NCBI GenBank assembly: GCA_964247055.1
Contig: OZ176060.1
Span: 620,001-684,000, forward strand
Length of the DNA stretch: 64,000 bases
Source of the DNA: Paragordius varius
Lineage: Eukaryota > Nematomorpha
Direction: 5' to 3'
Positions 60,301-64,000 of the stretch are shown one piece after another; the first letter of the stretch is position 1, and every line of letters starts with the position of its first letter. The notes beneath the pieces were generated by a model that made no database searches, was not told the DNA's origin, and saw nothing but the letters and a program-made list of their open reading frames with translations. The position numbers and the translations under genes were made by a program.

Positions 60301-63300
60301 AAATATATATAAAAAATTAAAATATATATATAAAATAAAATAAAAAAATTAAAATAATATATAAAATAAAATAAAAAATGTAAAATTAACTTTAGAAATT
60401 ACCCCTTTCATATTAAAAATGAGGTTTTTAAAAAATAATGAAAATATTAACTTTAAATTCGAATAAATATTGAAGTTTTTTTAATAATTAAAATATTGAA
60501 GTTTTTTTAAATAATAAAAATATTAGGGTTTTTTAAATAATGAAAATATTGAGGTTTTTTGCTCAAAAAAGAAAAAGACCTAAAATTTCAAAAAATCAAT
60601 CAATTAATAATGTACTTTTTATAATGTTTTATACAACATTGTTGATTATTCTGACCTTTCAAATCAGCTGATCAAATCTAAAATTCAACAAATCAATCAA
60701 TCATAAATGTACCCTTATATAACAATATTTTTAAATTTAACGGGTAAAATTATACCCTTTTTTAAATCAAATCATAAATTCCTTACCCCTGGAAAAAAAT
60801 TTTAATCAATAATGTTCTTTTTATAATATTTTACAACAATGTTTATATATTGTGCCTCGTGGATTATTATTTCAAATCAGCTGATTATCAAATCTAAAAT
60901 TTTAAAAAATAAATTCAATAGTTTACTTAATTTTTAAATTTCAAAAAATAAATTAATCAATAATGTACTTTTTATAATGTTTTACGCAACATTGTTGTCT
61001 GTAAATAATAATATTTCGATTTTCAAAAAATAAAAAATAGTATTTAATCATTTATTAATCTTATTTTATATTTTAAATCTAAATTTATATATGTATGCAA
61101 ATGACATTGCAATTATTTTACAACTCTATATTTTCAAAATATTTTGAATCTCTTAAAATAATTTAATCTTAAAAATTTGAAATTATTTAGTTTAACTTAG
61201 ATATATAAATTACATTTTTACCAAATTATTTTTTTAATTAATAATAAAAAATATTCTAAAATTTCAATAAATCAATCAATAATATACTTTTTATAATGTT
61301 GTTTTAAAAATTTTTTCGTGAAAAACTAAATTTCGATTTCAAAAAGTAAAAATAGTATTTAATTATTTATTAATATTATTTAATTAAATTTATATATATA
61401 TATATATATATATTCAAATGACATTGCAATTATTTTACAACTATATATTTTTAAAATATTTTGAATTTCTTGAAATAATTTAATCTTAAAAATTTGAAAA
61501 ACAATTTTTAGTTTAACTTAGATATATAAACTACATTAAATTTTTTTTTAAATAATAAAAAGACTTTAAATTTCAAAAAATAAATTAATAAATAATGTAC
61601 TTTTAATAATGTTTTATACAAATTTATTGTCTGTAAATAATATTTTGATTTTCAAAAAATTAAAAAAGTATTTAATCATTTATTAATATGTCACCTATAA
61701 GAGGGTGATTTATTTCTAATTTTAAAATTAGGACTTCAGTAAATGAAAATATATATAAAAAATGAAAATAATATATAAAATAAAATAAAAAAATGTAAAA
61801 TTATTAAAATTTATAAATTAATATATATAAAAAAATTAAAATAATATATAAAATAAAAAAAAAATGTAAAGTCAATAAAATTTATAAATTAAAATATGTA
61901 CAAAAAAATGTAAAATTAAAATATATAAAAAATTAAAATAATATATAAAATAAAATAAAATAAAAAAATTAAAATAATATATAAAATAAAATAAAAAAAT
62001 GTAAAATTAATAAATTGTAGACCCCTTTGATATTAAAAATGAGGTTTTTAAATAATGAAAATATTAGAGTTTTTAAATTAGGAATAAATATTGAAGTTTT
62101 TAATTTAGAATAAATATTAGGGTTTTTTAAATATTGAAAATATTGGGTTTTTTACATAATGAAAATATTGAAGTTTTTATAAATAATTAAAATTTTGGGA
62201 TTTTTTATAATAAAAATATTGGGGTTTTTTGAAATAATGAAAAGGCTATAAAATTTCAACAAATCAATCAATAATGTACTTTTTATAATATTTTACAAAT
62301 TTGCTGGGTATAATTATACCCTTTTTTCAATCAAATCTTACATCCTTACCCCTTTAAAAATAAATTAATCAATAATGTACTTTTTTTAATGTTTAACAAA
62401 TGAATGTTTGTATATACCTCGTGGATTATTATTTCAAATCACCTGTTCAAATCAGCTGATTATATCTTAAATTTCAAAAATTAATCAATTAATGTACTTT
62501 TTATAATTTTGTTTTACAAATTTGCTGGGTATAATTATACCCTTTTTTAAGATCAAATCTAAAATTTCAAAAATTAATCAATTAATAATGTTCTTTAATG
62601 TTTTATAATGTTGTTTTACAACAATGTTTATATATTGTGCCTCGTGGATTATTATTTCAAATCAGCTGATTAAAAACATTTATAAATACCCCTGTGAAAT
62701 AAAATAAATGTACTTTTAATAATGTACTTTTTATAATGTTTTAAGCAACATTGTTGTCTGTGAATAACTAAATTTCGATTTTCAAAAAGTAAAAAAAGTA
62801 TTTAATCATTTATTAATATTATTTTATATTTTAAATCTAAATTTATTATTATATATATGTATGCAAATGACATTGCAATTATTTTACAACTATATATTTT
62901 TTCAAAATATTTTGAATCTCTTGAAATAATTAAATCTTAAAATTTTGAAAAAACAATTTTTAGTTTAACTAAGATATATAAACTACATTTTTACCAAATT
63001 ATTGTTTTTAAATAATAAAAAGGCCTTAAAATTTCAACAAACTGTATTTATAATTTTGTTTTATACAAATTTTCCTATAAATTACTATATTTTAATTTTA
63101 AATTTTAAAATTATTTAATCATTTATTAATATGTCACCTATAAAAGGGTAATTAACCCCTATTTTTAAGATTAATTTCAGAATAATTAAAATATATATAT
63201 AAATTAAAATAATATATAAAATAAAATAAAAAAATGTAAAATTAATAAAATTAAATTAAAAAATTAAAATATTTATAAAAAAATAAAATAATATATAAAA

Positions 63301-63420
63301 TAAAATATAGACCCCTTTAATATTAAAATTGAGGTTTTTAAATAATAAAATATTGGCGTTATTTAAATAATAAAATATTGGCGTTTTTTAAATAATAAAA
63401 ATTTAGAATTAATAAATAAT
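57400..63420. repeat. Complex repeat S1, right block
   Basis: Same islands as in 46990-50640, in the same orientation, with many more copies: at least seven of CAGCTGAT joined to GCCTCGTGGAT- or ACATTGTTGTCTG-type text, about six GGGTATAATTATACCC-like palindromes, and about nine GCAAATGACATTGCAATTAT segments followed by TTTTACAAC. The filler between the islands is A/T with AAAATATTGAAGTTTTTTAA runs. No gene. Confidence 0.85.
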
Positions 63421-63459
63421 TAAAATATTGGGATTTTTAAATAAAAAAAATAAATATAT

Positions 63460-63575
63460 AAATTCGATTATAAAAATAAATAAAATTATTAAATATTTAA
63501 ATAATTTTAATTAAATTTCATCTTTTTATACATTGTTTCATGAATTAATTAAATTAAATTGTACAATTATATTAA

Positions 63576-63613
<38 letters not shown>

Positions 63614-63777
63614 TAATTATATTTTATATTTTATTATTTTTTTTGAAAAAAAAAAACTTAAATATATTAATTCGATATAAAAATAAATAAAATTTAAATA
63701 TTTTAATAAAATTTTATATATTTTATCTTTTTATACATTGTTTTAAGAATAATTAAATTAATTGAAACAATTATTTT

Positions 63778-63835
<58 letters not shown>

Positions 63836-64000
63836 TAATTATATTTTATATTTTATATTATTTTTGAATAAAAAAAACTTAAATATATTAATTTGATATA
63901 AAAATAAATAAATTATTAAATATTTAAATAATTTTAATTAAATTTCATTTTTTTATACATTGTTTCATGTTAATTAAATTAAATTGAACAATTATATATA
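63460..64000. repeat. Satellite S2, second locus, continues past the window
   Basis: Three units matching 50641-52260 (TTTTTATACATTGTTTCATG, TTAATTCGATATAAAAATAA, long (TA)n). Cut by the window edge. Confidence 0.85.

Noticed and set aside
1..64000. tRNA or rRNA genes
   Set aside because: I looked for the A-box/B-box (GGTTCRAnnCC) and rRNA signatures and saw none that held up; a covariance search could still find diverged copies.

Overview
The window reads as nuclear DNA of a very AT-rich invertebrate animal. Four things point that way: spliceosomal GT-AG introns, C2H2 zinc-finger exons, an animal-type V-ATPase proteolipid split into five coding exons, and animal-type transposons (CACTA, hAT-like, short TA-target MITEs, an R2/NeSL-type retrotransposon). 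I cannot name the species. The proteolipid is closer in wording to vertebrate or lophotrochozoan/cnidarian forms than to the Drosophila one as I remember it.

Layout. 0-24 kb is a segmentally duplicated, transposon-rich block holding four copies of one C2H2 zinc-finger gene. One exon is open (16.4-17.2 kb, minus) and three copies are broken. Several copies are bracketed by short TA-flanked MITEs. The same block holds a non-autonomous CACTA element (1.27-2.37 kb), an inverted pair of about 0.4 kb units that each carry a hammerhead ribozyme (2.55-3.38 kb), hAT-like elements, a U2 snRNA pseudogene, and the broken N-terminal and C-terminal ends of REL-endonuclease retrotransposons. 26.8-33.8 kb is a fold-back minisatellite of about 21-bp monomers, interrupted by a 4.9-kb (TC)n/(TGAG)n satellite with a 1,372-bp higher-order duplication.

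35.0-44.4 kb is the only convincing housekeeping gene: V-ATPase subunit c on the minus strand, five coding exons, 157 residues. It is surrounded by partial copies of its own exons. Seven extra copies of the C-terminal exon end lie downstream. Seven extra copies of the 5' edge of exon 1 (splice acceptor, leader, ATG and about seven codons) lie upstream. Exon 2 fragments lie on both sides of exon 2. The C-terminal copies differ from the live exon almost only at synonymous positions, and decay grows with distance from the gene. This is the most unusual signal in the window.

44.4-64 kb holds no recognisable complete gene. It is made of several AT-rich satellite families, including one built from a MITE end, and of a complex repeat with short conserved, often palindromic islands. 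The palindrome CAGCTG is absent, as far as I could read, from the first 33.9 kb. From there on it recurs dozens of times in otherwise unrelated sequences.
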